Shown in pieces: positions 24,294 to 33,366 of a stretch of DNA of 51,918 nt; the stretch's first letter is position 1; every line of letters begins with the position of its first letter. The stretch comes from an uncultured Oscillospiraceae bacterium (GTDB lineage: Bacteria > Bacillota > Clostridia > Oscillospirales > Ruminococcaceae): NCBI GenBank assembly GCA_949299455.1, contig CASGAN010000009.1, positions 1 through 51,918 of the forward strand, given 5' to 3'. The translations under genes were made by a program, and so were the position numbers. The notes below the pieces were generated by a model. That model was not told the DNA's origin, searched no databases, and was given only the letters and a program-made list of their open reading frames with translations.

Positions 24294-25952
24294 TTGATCC
24301 GGAAGCAGCAGTGTGATCGTTGTTCCCTGGTCGGGAACGCTCGAAAGCGAAACACTTCCCCCGTGGAACAGCGCACCGTGCTTGATGATCGAAAGGCCCA
24401 GTCCGGTTCCGCCGATTGCACGGGAGTGTGATTTATCCACCCGGTAAAACCGTTCAAACACGCGCTCCTGCTCGCAAAGCGGAATGCCGATGCCGGTGTC
24501 ACGTACGATCACGCGCGTTTGATCGTCGACATGATCCACCGTCACAAAGACTTCGCCGTTTTCTTTATTGTACTTGATGGCGTTATCCACCATGTTCTGA
24601 ATCATTTCTTCCAAAATGGCGCGCACGCCAAAGATGGTATGCCAATGCACCGATACACGCATCGTGATGCCGCGTTTTTGTGCCGCCGGCTCCATTGCAC
24701 GCACAATGCCTTCTACCATCTCGTCTGCACAAACCGCCTGCTTCAGCGGCATAACAGCACCTTCGTCCAGCTTCGAGAGGTTCACAATATCATTCACCAG
24801 CCGAATCAGCCGCTGTGCTTCCTCATAGATCCGTCCGGAAAACCGTCCCACATCCTCAGGCTTTACAATTCCCGAGGAAATGATCTCCGCATAGCCGGAA
24901 ATCGATGTAAGCGGCGTTTTCAGCTCATGCGACACATTCGCGGTAAACTCGCGGCGAAGCCGTTCACTTTCTGCCTGTTCGGTCACATCGAGCATAATAA
25001 GCACCGCGCCGACCACCTGCGCCTGTTCCAGCACCGGATTCGAAATCAGCCGGTAAGTGCGCTCGTCATGAACCATTTCCTTTTCGCAGTGTTCGCCTGA
25101 AAGTGCCTTCTGCACTGCCTCAAAAAACGGTTCACTTCGGTTTAGTGTCAACACGCTCGCACCCGTGACCGTTTCGGTGCCAAGCAGCTTGAGCGCGCTT
25201 GTGTTATACGACAGCACTTCTTTTTCTCTGCCGACTACAACGATGCCTTCGCTCATATTTTCAGAAATCGCCGCAAACTCCTGCTGGTTTCTTCGCAGCG
25301 TTTCCATCTGTGCACGGATGCGCTTGTTCTGATCGGAAAGCTGTCTTAGAATCGGGGACAGCTCCTCATAAGTGCCCTCTGTTCGCTCCGGATGCTCAAA
25401 GTCGATCGCCAGAAGCGGCGATACAAGCGATTTTGCAACACGCTTTGCAAACCGTGCGGAAAGCATCAGCAATCCGCTCAGCACAATCAAAAGCGGAACC
25501 GCCGCGCTCAAAAACAGTCCCCATGAGGACTGACGCACCTCACTTACCCGCACCACCGTGCCGTCATCTGCAAGACACGCCGCATTGACCGTTTTCTCTC
25601 CGATGGTTTTGCTCAGCCGATCGCTTACTCCCTCGCCTGTTTTGACCGCTTCGATAAATTCCGGACGATCGGCATGATTTTCCATCGTACTCTCATCCTG
25701 CTTTGAATCATGCAAAACAGTCCCGTCCGCATCAATCCAGGTCAGCCGCATCGATCCCGAAAGGCTCACCTGTTCAAGATAGTCTTTTCCGGAAAGCGAC
25801 ACGCCTTTTGCCGCCATACGCGCGCAGGTCAAAAGCTCGCGCTCGTTCTGTGCCGAAAAATAAACGCTGAACACCGCATAGGAGATACACACGCTCAGCA
25901 CAAGCACCACTGCCGCGCTCAGCACAAGCACGCGAAAAATTCGTTTTGTCAT
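24285..25952 (-). CDS. phoR: Sensor histidine kinase, PhoR type
   Basis: A 555-residue membrane kinase: TM helix 9-31, an extracytoplasmic sensor of about 110 residues, a second TM (about 145-165), a PAS domain (about 225-325), the dimerisation/phosphoacceptor box FTANVSHELKTPLTS with His342, and a HATPase domain (NMVDNAIKYN, DTGIGIP, GTGLGLSI). It overlaps phoB by 4 bp at the end of the pst operon. It should phosphorylate PhoB under phosphate limitation, restrained by PhoU and PstSCAB. The C-terminal residues and stop codon lie inside a composite repeat copy. Confidence 0.93.
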   Translation of the reverse strand: MTKRIFRVLVLSAAVVLVLSVCISYAVFSVYFSAQNERELLTCARMAAKGVSLSGKDYLEQVSLSGSMRLTWIDADGTVLHDSKQDESTMENHADRPEFIEAVKTGEGVSDRLSKTIGEKTVNAACLADDGTVVRVSEVRQSSWGLFLSAAVPLLIVLSGLLMLSARFAKRVAKSLVSPLLAIDFEHPERTEGTYEELSPILRQLSDQNKRIRAQMETLRRNQQEFAAISENMSEGIVVVGREKEVLSYNTSALKLLGTETVTGASVLTLNRSEPFFEAVQKALSGEHCEKEMVHDERTYRLISNPVLEQAQVVGAVLIMLDVTEQAESERLRREFTANVSHELKTPLTSISGYAEIISSGIVKPEDVGRFSGRIYEEAQRLIRLVNDIVNLSKLDEGAVMPLKQAVCADEMVEGIVRAMEPAAQKRGITMRVSVHWHTIFGVRAILEEMIQNMVDNAIKYNKENGEVFVTVDHVDDQTRVIVRDTGIGIPLCEQERVFERFYRVDKSHSRAIGGTGLGLSIIKHGALFHGGSVSLSSVPDQGTTITLLLPDQPG

Positions 25953-26638
25953 ACCGATTCTCCGTCAATTTTGTATCCGACACCGCGCACCGTTTCAATC
26001 AGTGCACCGCACGTGCCGAGCTTTTGGCGAAGTGTCCGGATATGAACGTCGACGGTGCGGTTTTCGCCGTCGAACGAATATCCCCACACCCGGTTTAAAA
26101 TCTGATCGCGGTTTAAGACAATGCCGCGGTTCTCCAAAAGCAGGCACAGCAGTTCAAATTCTTTAAACGTGAGTGCGATTTCCTCGTGGTCAACCGTTAC
26201 CACATGGCGCGCCAGATCGACAAACAATCCCTCAATCTGATACGTTTTTTTCTCCTGCGTCTTTTCCTCTGCCGCAGTGCTCCGGCGAAGCAGTGCTTTG
26301 ACGCGTGCGGTCAGCTCCATCATGCCAAACGGCTTTGCAAGGTAGTCGTCTGCACCTGCGTCAAGTCCTATGACTTTGTCATACTCCGAGCCCTTGGCAG
26401 TGAGCATCATCACCGGGACGTGCTTCGTTTTGCTTGCAGCCCGCAGTTTTTTTAAGACACTCAGCCCGTCCTCTTCGGGAAGCATGATATCCAGAAGGAT
26501 GAGCACAGGGATCTCCTGTTTAAGCGCTTCAAAAAACGCACTCGGCGCCGAAAAGCCCTTTGCCTCCCATCCGATTTGTGTCAGGGTATAACAAACCAGT
26601 TCACGGATGCTGTCGTCATCCTCCAAAAGATAAATCAT
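25949..26638 (-). CDS. phoB: Response regulator, PhoB/OmpR family
   Basis: A 229-residue regulator: receiver domain with acidic pocket EDD (6-8), phosphoacceptor Asp50 in LILLDIMLPEEDG and conserved Lys in AKPFGMMEL, then a C-terminal winged helix (HVRTL-type recognition segment VDVHIRTLRQKLG). It lies 9 bp after phoU. The expected targets are the direct repeats upstream of pstS. Confidence 0.93.
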   Translation of the reverse strand: MIYLLEDDDSIRELVCYTLTQIGWEAKGFSAPSAFFEALKQEIPVLILLDIMLPEEDGLSVLKKLRAASKTKHVPVMMLTAKGSEYDKVIGLDAGADDYLAKPFGMMELTARVKALLRRSTAAEEKTQEKKTYQIEGLFVDLARHVVTVDHEEIALTFKEFELLCLLLENRGIVLNRDQILNRVWGYSFDGENRTVDVHIRTLRQKLGTCGALIETVRGVGYKIDGESV

Positions 26639-26647
26639 GTCGTTTCC

Positions 26648-27298
26648 TTACTCCACTTCTGTATCATGCGCACCGGTGATCGAATACACGACCCACTCTG
26701 CAACGTTTGTTGCATGGTCGCCGATGCGCTCTAAATATTTTGCGATCATCAAAAGATCCAAGCAGCGTTCGCCGTTTTGTTCGTCGGCGTTGATCATCTG
26801 AATCAGCTCGCGGCGGACTTTTATGAACAGATCGTCGACCACATCGTCATATTTCATGACGGAATGTGCGAGCGAAAGATCTTTTTTGACAAACGAATCG
26901 ACACTGTCGGTCACCATTTTGATCACGGCGACTGCCATGTCGTGAATGTGCACCTGTCCCGGCACTGAATCGCCCTCGATATGCATCGAAATCTCTGCAA
27001 TATCGGCTGCCTGGTCGCCGATGCGCTCCATGTCGGAGATCATTTTGAGCGCCGACGAAACGGTGCGCAGATCTCTTGCGACCGGCTGCTGCTGCAATAA
27101 AATTTTCATGCACAGCGACTCGATCTCGCGTTCTTTCTGGTCAATTTCGCTGTCCTTTGCAAGGACGGTTTCCGCTGTTTCGGTGTTTGCAGCAGAAAGC
27201 AGTTTGACTGCACCGGCGATCACATCCTCGCACAGTGCGCCCATGGTAATAAGTTCCTCATTCAGCTTTAACAGCTGACGGTCAAAACGATTGCGCAT
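26648..27298 (-). CDS. phoU: Phosphate transport regulator PhoU
   Basis: A 216-residue protein with two three-helix PhoU repeats: IEQKEREIESLC-type metal-binding helix (DQKEREIESLCMKIL), SALKMISDMERIGDQAADIAE in the first repeat and IAKYLERIGDHATNVAE in the second. Each repeat keeps the E(R)xGD metal motif. It links PstB occupancy to PhoR activity. The start codon overlaps the pstB stop by one base. Confidence 0.95.
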   Translation of the reverse strand: MRNRFDRQLLKLNEELITMGALCEDVIAGAVKLLSAANTETAETVLAKDSEIDQKEREIESLCMKILLQQQPVARDLRTVSSALKMISDMERIGDQAADIAEISMHIEGDSVPGQVHIHDMAVAVIKMVTDSVDSFVKKDLSLAHSVMKYDDVVDDLFIKVRRELIQMINADEQNGERCLDLLMIAKYLERIGDHATNVAEWVVYSITGAHDTEVE

Positions 27299-28047
27299 TA
27301 TCCGAACCTCCCTGTGATATAATCCTCTGTACGTTTTTCTTTCGGCATCGAGAACACCTGCTCGGTTTTACCCATCTCGATGACTTCGCCCAGCAGGAAG
27401 AACGCTGTGGTATCGGAAATACGGACAGCCTGCTGCATATTATGTGTGACAATGATAATAGTATAATCCTTTTTGAGTTCCGCCGCAAGGTCTTCGATCT
27501 TTGCGGTAGAAATCGGGTCGAGCGCACTTGTCGGCTCGTCCATAAGGAGCACTTCCGGCTCCACTGCAAGCGCACGCGCGATGCAAAGACGCTGCTGCTG
27601 ACCGCCCGACATACTCAGTGCGTTTTTCTTTAAGTGGTCTTTTGTCTCCTCCCAGATTGCCGCACGGCGCAGCGATGTTTCGACGATTTCGTCGAGTTTT
27701 GCGCGCGAACGGATGCCGTGGGTACGCGGACCATATGCGATGTTGTCATAAATGCTCATCGGGAACGGATTCGGTTTCTGGAACACCATGCCGACGCGTT
27801 TGCGCAGGTGGTTTACGTCCATATCGCCGTAGATATCCTCGCCGTCTAACAGCACATTGCCCTCAATGCGGCATCCTTCCACCAGATCGTTCATCCGGTT
27901 CAAGCATTTTAACAGGGTGGATTTACCGCAGCCGGACGGGCCGATCATTGCGGTGACTTCGTTTGCTTTGAATTCCATGTTGATCTGTTTGAGCGCATGA
28001 AATTCTCCATAATATAAATCAAGGTTTTGTACTTCAATCTTACTCAT
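27298..28047 (-). CDS. pstB: Phosphate ABC transporter ATPase PstB
   Basis: A 249-residue ABC ATPase with Walker [11 protein letters not shown]-loop [13 protein letters not shown] characteristic of PstB, ABC signature [17 protein letters not shown] and Walker [14 protein letters not shown]. It energises phosphate import through PstA/PstC. It overlaps pstA by 4 bp. Confidence 0.97.
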   Translation of the reverse strand: MSKIEVQNLDLYYGEFHALKQINMEFKANEVTAMIGPSGCGKSTLLKCLNRMNDLVEGCRIEGNVLLDGEDIYGDMDVNHLRKRVGMVFQKPNPFPMSIYDNIAYGPRTHGIRSRAKLDEIVETSLRRAAIWEETKDHLKKNALSMSGGQQQRLCIARALAVEPEVLLMDEPTSALDPISTAKIEDLAAELKKDYTIIIVTHNMQQAVRISDTTAFFLLGEVIEMGKTEQVFSMPKEKRTEDYITGRFG

Positions 28048-28919
28048 GCCATTCCCCTCTTTCCAATTCGTTTTGCAACAAATGCGGACAGTGCGTTGAT
28101 ACCGACAACCAGTATAAGCAGCACAACCGCTGTTGCGTGTGCTTCATTCATGTGAAGGCCTTCGTTTAAGAGCATGTACATATGAACCGATAGCGTTCTG
28201 CCTGAATCGCCCACACCGGTTGCAATTTCGGTTGCAGTGCCCGCTGTGAACATGAGCGCCGCCGTTTCACCGACGATACGGCCGATACCCAAAATGACGC
28301 CTGCCAGAATGCCCGGGATTGCCGCCGGCAGCACAACTGAAAAGACGGTACGCAGTCTGCCTGCACCCAAGCCAAAGCTGCCCTCGCGGTAGAGATCGGG
28401 AACCGCCAGAATCGCTTCTTCGGTGGTACGCATGATGAGCGGCAGAATCATGATTGCCATGGTGAGCACACCGGAGATGAGCGAGTAGCCGACACCCATC
28501 CAGATGTTGAACATCAAATAGCCGAACAATCCGTAAACGATTGACGGAATACCGGAAAGCGTTTCTGCCGTAACACGAACCACCGACACAAATTTGTTGC
28601 CGCGGCGCGCGTATTCGGTCAGGTAAATTGCGGAGAAAATACCGACCGGGACTGCCACCACCAAGGAGAGCAGTGTAACCGACAGCGTATTGATGATGGC
28701 CGGCATCATCGAAGCGTTGTCGCTTGTATATTCAAAGGAGAACAGGTCTAACGATAAATTCGGAATGCCGTTTAAGATGATATGCGCAAGCAGCAGAATA
28801 AATGTGCCTGCCGTCAAAAGCGTCGCAAGGCAGAGCAGCAAAAGCACCACAAACGAGCCCGGATGACGCTTATAGCTGAGTAACTGTGCTTTGAGCGATC
28901 TTTTTTGTTGCTGCTTCAT
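28044..28919 (-). CDS. pstA: Phosphate ABC transporter permease PstA
   Basis: A 291-residue permease with about six membrane helices, the first at 25-47. The cytoplasmic EAA-like loop is [38 protein letters not shown], ending in the invariant glycine region that contacts PstB. It overlaps pstC by 4 bp. Confidence 0.95.
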   Translation of the reverse strand: MKQQQKRSLKAQLLSYKRHPGSFVVLLLLCLATLLTAGTFILLLAHIILNGIPNLSLDLFSFEYTSDNASMMPAIINTLSVTLLSLVVAVPVGIFSAIYLTEYARRGNKFVSVVRVTAETLSGIPSIVYGLFGYLMFNIWMGVGYSLISGVLTMAIMILPLIMRTTEEAILAVPDLYREGSFGLGAGRLRTVFSVVLPAAIPGILAGVILGIGRIVGETAALMFTAGTATEIATGVGDSGRTLSVHMYMLLNEGLHMNEAHATAVVLLILVVGINALSAFVAKRIGKRGMA

Positions 28920-29767
28920 GCCGACTTCCTCCGTTTCATGATGGAAAAGAGCAGGTTGATGATGAGAATAAACACAAACAGCACAACACCCGTTGCAATC
29001 AGCGCTTCTCTATGTAAGCCCTGTGCATAGCCAAGCTCGATGACGATGTTTGCGGTCAGTGTACGCACACCCTCAAGCACGCTGCCCGGGATGACCGGCT
29101 GGTTACCTGCGATCATGCAGACTGCCATCGTTTCGCCGATGGCACGGCCGATACCCAAGATGATGCCGGACATAATACCCGATTTTGCAGCCGGTAAAAC
29201 AGCGCGGAACATACTGCGCTCTCTTGTGGCGCCGAGCGCGAGTGAACCTTCATAGTACGACTCCGGTACGGCGCGGATCGATGACTCTGCGACGCTGATG
29301 ATCGTCGGCAGAATCATGATGCCCAGAAGCACCGACGCAGTAAGCACGCCTTTGCCGTTTGTGCCGAACAGCTCCTGGAATGCCGGCACGATGACCACCA
29401 AGCCAAAAAAGCCGTATACGATCGACGGAATGCCGGCTAAAAGGTTGACTGCCGGTTTTAACACTTTATAGAGCCATTTCGGACAAAACCGCGCCATAAA
29501 CACTGCGGTGAGCAGTCCAATCGGCACGCCGAAAACGATTGCGCCTGCTGTGACATAAATACTGCCGATGATCATCGGAAAAATGCCGTAAATATCATTT
29601 CCCGGACGCCACGTGGTGCCAAACAGGAAGTCAAGCACACCGATTTTTCCGATCGCAGGCACACCGTTTGCAAACAGGAACAAACAAATGAGGATAACCG
29701 CGCAGATCGATGCACACGCGAACACCAGAAACACCACGTGCATGATTCGTTCTTTCCATTGATTCAT
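28916..29767 (-). CDS. pstC: Phosphate ABC transporter permease PstC
   Basis: A 283-residue inner-membrane permease, six helices, with the coupling loop ESSIRAVPESYYEGSLALGATRERSMFRAVLPAAKSGI and the conserved [13 protein letters not shown] helix also found in PstA. It follows pstS after a 117-bp gap that contains a hairpin. Confidence 0.95.
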   Translation of the reverse strand: MNQWKERIMHVVFLVFACASICAVILICLFLFANGVPAIGKIGVLDFLFGTTWRPGNDIYGIFPMIIGSIYVTAGAIVFGVPIGLLTAVFMARFCPKWLYKVLKPAVNLLAGIPSIVYGFFGLVVIVPAFQELFGTNGKGVLTASVLLGIMILPTIISVAESSIRAVPESYYEGSLALGATRERSMFRAVLPAAKSGIMSGIILGIGRAIGETMAVCMIAGNQPVIPGSVLEGVRTLTANIVIELGYAQGLHREALIATGVVLFVFILIINLLFSIMKRRKSA

Positions 29768-29812
29768 GCTAAGATTCCTTTCTTCTCATATTGTCTTTTG
29801 TGACGCACACAA

Positions 29813-29840
29813 AACAGCCTGCAAGCTTTGACAGACTGTT
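29813..29840 (-). terminator. Intercistronic hairpin between pstS and pstC
   Basis: A 9-bp stem (29813-29821 with 29832-29840, one G-U pair) is followed on the minus strand by TTTTGTG. It probably works as a leaky terminator or 3'-end stabiliser that leaves more pstS than pstCAB mRNA. Confidence 0.55.
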
Positions 29841-29884
29841 TTTGTGCGGGTTCGTTTTATTTTTTTAAAGAAGGGATCGTTTGA

Positions 29885-30781
29885 TTATTTTGAAAGCTCA
29901 TCCCAGGAGGTGATTTCGCCGATGTAGATCTGTTTTACTTGCTCAGAGGTCAGATCATCGAAGGAGTTTTCGTTGTTGACGATGACTGCAATGCCGTCGG
30001 TTGCGATGACAGTTGCTTTCGCACCTTTGGAAACTTCCTCATCTTTTAACTCGCGGGAAGCCATACCGATGTCGCAGGTGCCGTCGATTGCAGAGGAGAC
30101 GCCTGTGGAGGAGTCGTTTGTCTGGAGCTCGATGGTGAGACCGCTGTTGATTGTGTTATATGCTTCTTTCAATTTTTCCATAACCGGGGAAACCGAGGTA
30201 GAACCTGCAACTGTGATGGTGCCGGTCGGATTTGCCGAAGTGAATGCACCGTTGTTGCCGTTGCTGATGTAGCCTTCTTCTTCAACAACTTTCTGACCCT
30301 CTTCGCTCATGATGAATGCGATGAAGTCCTCTGCTGCCGGGTTCGAAGTACCCTCTTTTGTAACGATGTTGAACGGACGGGATACTTTGTAGCTGCCGTC
30401 TTTGACTGCGTCGACTGTCGGTGCTGCGCCGTCAACTTTGAGTGCTTTAACGTCGTCGGACAGAGAACCCAAAGAGATATAACCGATTGCCTGTTTGTTG
30501 CCTGCAACGGTGGTCATCATAACTGCGGTGCTGTTTGTGATCTCAGCGGTTGCGACAGTTCTGTCCACTTTTTCGCCGGATTCGTCTTTTTCTTCAATGC
30601 CCAGAAGCTCGATGAACGCGCTGCGTGTGCCCGAACCGTCTTCACGGGAGCAGACGTTGATTTTGCCTGTGGTGCCTGCTGCGTCACCGCCGTTTTCCTG
30701 TGTGCTGCATCCTGCAAATGCTGCGGTCATCACGCCGAGTGCGGCAATGACTGCGCCAATTTTCAAAAAGCCTTTCTTCAT
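29885..30781 (-). CDS. pstS: Phosphate-binding lipoprotein PstS
   Basis: A 298-residue lipoprotein: signal MKKGFLKIGAVIAALG with lipobox AFAGC (lipidated Cys25). Phosphate-binding loops are visible as REDGSGTRSAF and AGSTSVSPVMEKLKEAY, the latter in the second half, so two lobes of the type II binding fold are present. The lobe order appears swapped relative to the common E. coli form, in which the TGAGST/SVSP loop is N-terminal. First gene of the pst-pho operon. Confidence 0.93.
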   Translation of the reverse strand: MKKGFLKIGAVIAALGVMTAAFAGCSTQENGGDAAGTTGKINVCSREDGSGTRSAFIELLGIEEKDESGEKVDRTVATAEITNSTAVMMTTVAGNKQAIGYISLGSLSDDVKALKVDGAAPTVDAVKDGSYKVSRPFNIVTKEGTSNPAAEDFIAFIMSEEGQKVVEEEGYISNGNNGAFTSANPTGTITVAGSTSVSPVMEKLKEAYNTINSGLTIELQTNDSSTGVSSAIDGTCDIGMASRELKDEEVSKGAKATVIATDGIAVIVNNENSFDDLTSEQVKQIYIGEITSWDELSK

Positions 30782-30850
30782 AACCTTGTTACTCCTTTTG
30801 TTCGCTTGTTTCTTTGTTTTAGCTTACAGGACATACTTTACCGTTCATGC

Positions 30851-30890
30851 GTTAAATCTAAAACGGTGCGTGTGTTAAATCTGCGTTAAA
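30851..30890 (-). promoter_or_regulatory. Candidate Pho box upstream of pstS
   Basis: On the minus strand TTTAAC occurs at 30890-30885, 30879-30874 and 30856-30851. The first two are spaced by exactly 11 bp and the third by 23 (two turns plus one), the direct-repeat geometry used by PhoB/PhoP. A -10 candidate lies just downstream in the AT-rich stretch near 30835. Confidence 0.65.
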
Positions 30891-30902
30891 CCACTTCTTT
30901 TT

Positions 30903-30946
30903 TCGCAAAAAACAGACAGGAATCGCATAAAACGATTCCTGTCTGT
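30903..30946 (-). terminator. Terminator of the polyamine operon
   Basis: A 14-bp perfect stem (30912-30925 with 30933-30946, 7-nt loop) is followed on the minus strand by TTTTTTGCG. It lies 15 bp after the nspC stop. Confidence 0.92.
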
Positions 30947-30960
30947 ATAACCAATTTGAT

Positions 30961-32076
30961 TTATGACAATCTGTTTTTAAAGTCTTCGTAGCCGAATGTT
31001 TTAATACACACGACCTCGCCATCTTCTTTTAAGATTGCAATCGACGGCAGCATCATTCCGTTAAATGTATTTGTTTTGACCATCGTATAAAGCGCCATAT
31101 CGCCGAAGGTGAGCTCATCGCCGACAGAAAGCGGCGCATCAAACGAATAATCGCCGATCACGTCGCCCGACAAGCATGTCGGCCCGCCCAAGCGATACGT
31201 GTATTTCTTTTCGTTCGGCTCGCCGGCGTCAACCAGCGGCGGACGGTACGGCATCTCGATAACGTCCGGCATATGGCACGCCGCAGAGGTGTCGAGAATT
31301 GCAATCTGCACGCCGTTGTTTTCGATCAAATCGAGCACCGTCGTTTTGAGCACACCTGCGTTTAATACGACTGCTTCGCCCGGCTCCAAATAGACCTGCA
31401 CGTTATACGTATCGCGCACATGCTCGATCACACGGACAAGCCGGTCGATGTCGTAGTCATCGCGTGTGATGTGATGGCCGCCGCCCAGGTTCACCCATTT
31501 GACCGCATGAAGCACGTCGGAAAATTTCTCCTCGAGTGCGGCGACCGTCTGCTCTAACGCATCGGAATTCTGCTCGCAAAGCGTGTGCATATGAACACCG
31601 TCCAGCATCGGCACAAGCGACCGGTCAAACTGCGCATTCGTTGTGCCCAAGCGCGAGCCCGGTGCACACGGGTCATAGATCTCGTGGCCCTCCTGTGTCG
31701 AGCACTCGGGATTTAAGCGCAGACCGACCTGTTTGCCGTGCGCCTTTGCAATCGGTGCATATTTTAACAGCTGATTCGGCGAGTTAAACACGATATGATC
31801 GGCAATCTCGGCGATTTCTTCAAATTCATCCGGACGGTATGCCGCCGAAAAGACGTGCGTTTCGCCGCCGAATTCCTCGTGCCCAAGCTTTGCCTCATAT
31901 AATCCGCTCGCCGCGGTGCCTGCAAGATAGCTTCGCAGCATCGGATACATCGAAAACATCGAAAACGCCTTTTGCGCAAGCAGGATGCGGCAGCCGGTTT
32001 TCTCCATGACGGAGGCTAAAATCTGCGCGTTTTCACGCACTTTTTTCTCGTCGACTAAAAAATACGGTGTTTTCAT
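30961..32076 (-). CDS. nspC: Carboxynorspermidine/carboxyspermidine decarboxylase
   Basis: A 371-residue fold III PLP enzyme of the alanine racemase/DAP decarboxylase superfamily. The PLP-binding lysine is in RILLAQKAFS (Lys36). Other segments: HMHTLCEQNS, NLGGGHHITRDDYD, YLEPGEAVV, the inter-subunit active-site segment DTSAACHMPDV and LGGPTCLSGDV. It decarboxylates carboxyspermidine to spermidine, the last step of the aspartate-semialdehyde route. One-base overlap with the dehydrogenase upstream supports a paired function. Confidence 0.92.
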   Translation of the reverse strand: MKTPYFLVDEKKVRENAQILASVMEKTGCRILLAQKAFSMFSMYPMLRSYLAGTAASGLYEAKLGHEEFGGETHVFSAAYRPDEFEEIAEIADHIVFNSPNQLLKYAPIAKAHGKQVGLRLNPECSTQEGHEIYDPCAPGSRLGTTNAQFDRSLVPMLDGVHMHTLCEQNSDALEQTVAALEEKFSDVLHAVKWVNLGGGHHITRDDYDIDRLVRVIEHVRDTYNVQVYLEPGEAVVLNAGVLKTTVLDLIENNGVQIAILDTSAACHMPDVIEMPYRPPLVDAGEPNEKKYTYRLGGPTCLSGDVIGDYSFDAPLSVGDELTFGDMALYTMVKTNTFNGMMLPSIAILKEDGEVVCIKTFGYEDFKNRLS

Positions 32077-33335
32077 CAGTCCACCAGCACCGGATCATCA
32101 ATTTTCTGCCACGGCAGACCCCATTTGTTGAGTGCGTCCATGAACGGGTCCGGATTCAACTCCTCTGCAGTGTAAACGCCCGGTTTGTTCCATTCGCCGG
32201 TAAGCATCAGCATTGCGCCGATCATTGCCGGAACACCGGTGGTGTACGAAATTGCCTGCGAGCCGACCTCTTTGTAGCTCTCCTGGTGGTCACACACGTT
32301 ATAGACATATGCGGTTTTTTCTTTGCCGTCTTTTTTGCCGGTGAAGATACAGCCGATGTTTGTTTTGCCGACAGTGCGCGGGCCGAGCGATGCCGGGTCC
32401 GGCAGCAATGCTTTCAAGAACTGAATCGGCACGATCTGATGGCCTTCAAATTCGACCGGCTCTGTCGACAGCATGCCGACGTTTTCGAGGCAGTTCATGT
32501 GAGTGAGGTAGCTCTGGCCGAATGTCATGAAGAAGCGGATGCGTTTTACATTCGGGATATTTTTTGCGAGCGACTCGATCTCCTCGTGGTGGAGCAGATA
32601 CATATCTTTGTGGCCGACCTGGTCAAAGTCGTATTCGCGTTTGATGCTCATTGCCGGAATCTCGACCCAGTGGCCGTTTTCCCAGTAAGAGCCCGGTGCG
32701 GACACTTCACGGAGGTTGATTTCCGGGTTGAAGTTTGTTGCAAACGGATAGCCGTGGTCGCCGCCGTTGCAGTCCAAGATGTCGATGGTGTCAATCGTAT
32801 CGAACCAGTGTTTCTGTGCATATGCGCAGAACACCTGGGTCACACCCGGGTCAAAGCCGGAGCCGAGCACTGCGCACAGTCCTGCTTTTTCGAATTTCTC
32901 TTTGTATGCCCACTGCCACGAATAGTCAAAGTATGCCGAGAAGCCCTCTTCCTTGCAGCGTTTTTCGTAGATTTCGCGCCATGCAGGATCGTTTGTATCT
33001 TCCGGCTCATAGTTTGCAGTGTCCATGTAGTTGACACCGCAAGCCAAGCATGCGTCCATGATGGTCAGATCCTGATACGGCAGTGCGATGTTCATGACGA
33101 GCTCCGGTTTATAGTCGTTAATGAGCGCAATCAGCTCGTCCACGTTGTCAGCATTCACCTGTGCGGTGGTGATTTTTGTTTCGGTTTTGCCCTCGAGTTT
33201 TTCTTTCAGCGCATCACATTTTGCTTTGGTACGGCTTGCGATGCAGATCTCCGAGAACACGCTGCTGTTCTGGCAGCATTTTTGAATGGCAACGCCTGCA
33301 ACGCCGCCGCATCCGATAATGAGTACTCTTGCCAT
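32076..33335 (-). CDS. Carboxynorspermidine/carboxyspermidine dehydrogenase (saccharopine dehydrogenase family)
   Basis: A 419-residue NADPH-dependent reductase with N-terminal Rossmann motif VLIIGCGGVAGVA and the saccharopine dehydrogenase-like fold (YMDTANYEPED, GSGFDPGVTQVFCAYA). Adjacent to nspC this family condenses putrescine (or diaminopropane) with L-aspartate semialdehyde. A role in lysine metabolism is possible from fold alone but unlikely in this operon. Sometimes annotated lys1 or CASDH/CANSDH. Confidence 0.9.
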   Translation of the reverse strand: MARVLIIGCGGVAGVAIQKCCQNSSVFSEICIASRTKAKCDALKEKLEGKTETKITTAQVNADNVDELIALINDYKPELVMNIALPYQDLTIMDACLACGVNYMDTANYEPEDTNDPAWREIYEKRCKEEGFSAYFDYSWQWAYKEKFEKAGLCAVLGSGFDPGVTQVFCAYAQKHWFDTIDTIDILDCNGGDHGYPFATNFNPEINLREVSAPGSYWENGHWVEIPAMSIKREYDFDQVGHKDMYLLHHEEIESLAKNIPNVKRIRFFMTFGQSYLTHMNCLENVGMLSTEPVEFEGHQIVPIQFLKALLPDPASLGPRTVGKTNIGCIFTGKKDGKEKTAYVYNVCDHQESYKEVGSQAISYTTGVPAMIGAMLMLTGEWNKPGVYTAEELNPDPFMDALNKWGLPWQKIDDPVLVD

Positions 33336-33366
33336 AAAAAAATTCCTCCCTGAAGGTTTTTGTTCT

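Noticed and set aside
32067-33353. 428-residue open frame on the plus strand
   Set aside because: Antisense to the carboxynorspermidine dehydrogenase gene; no RBS and no domain.
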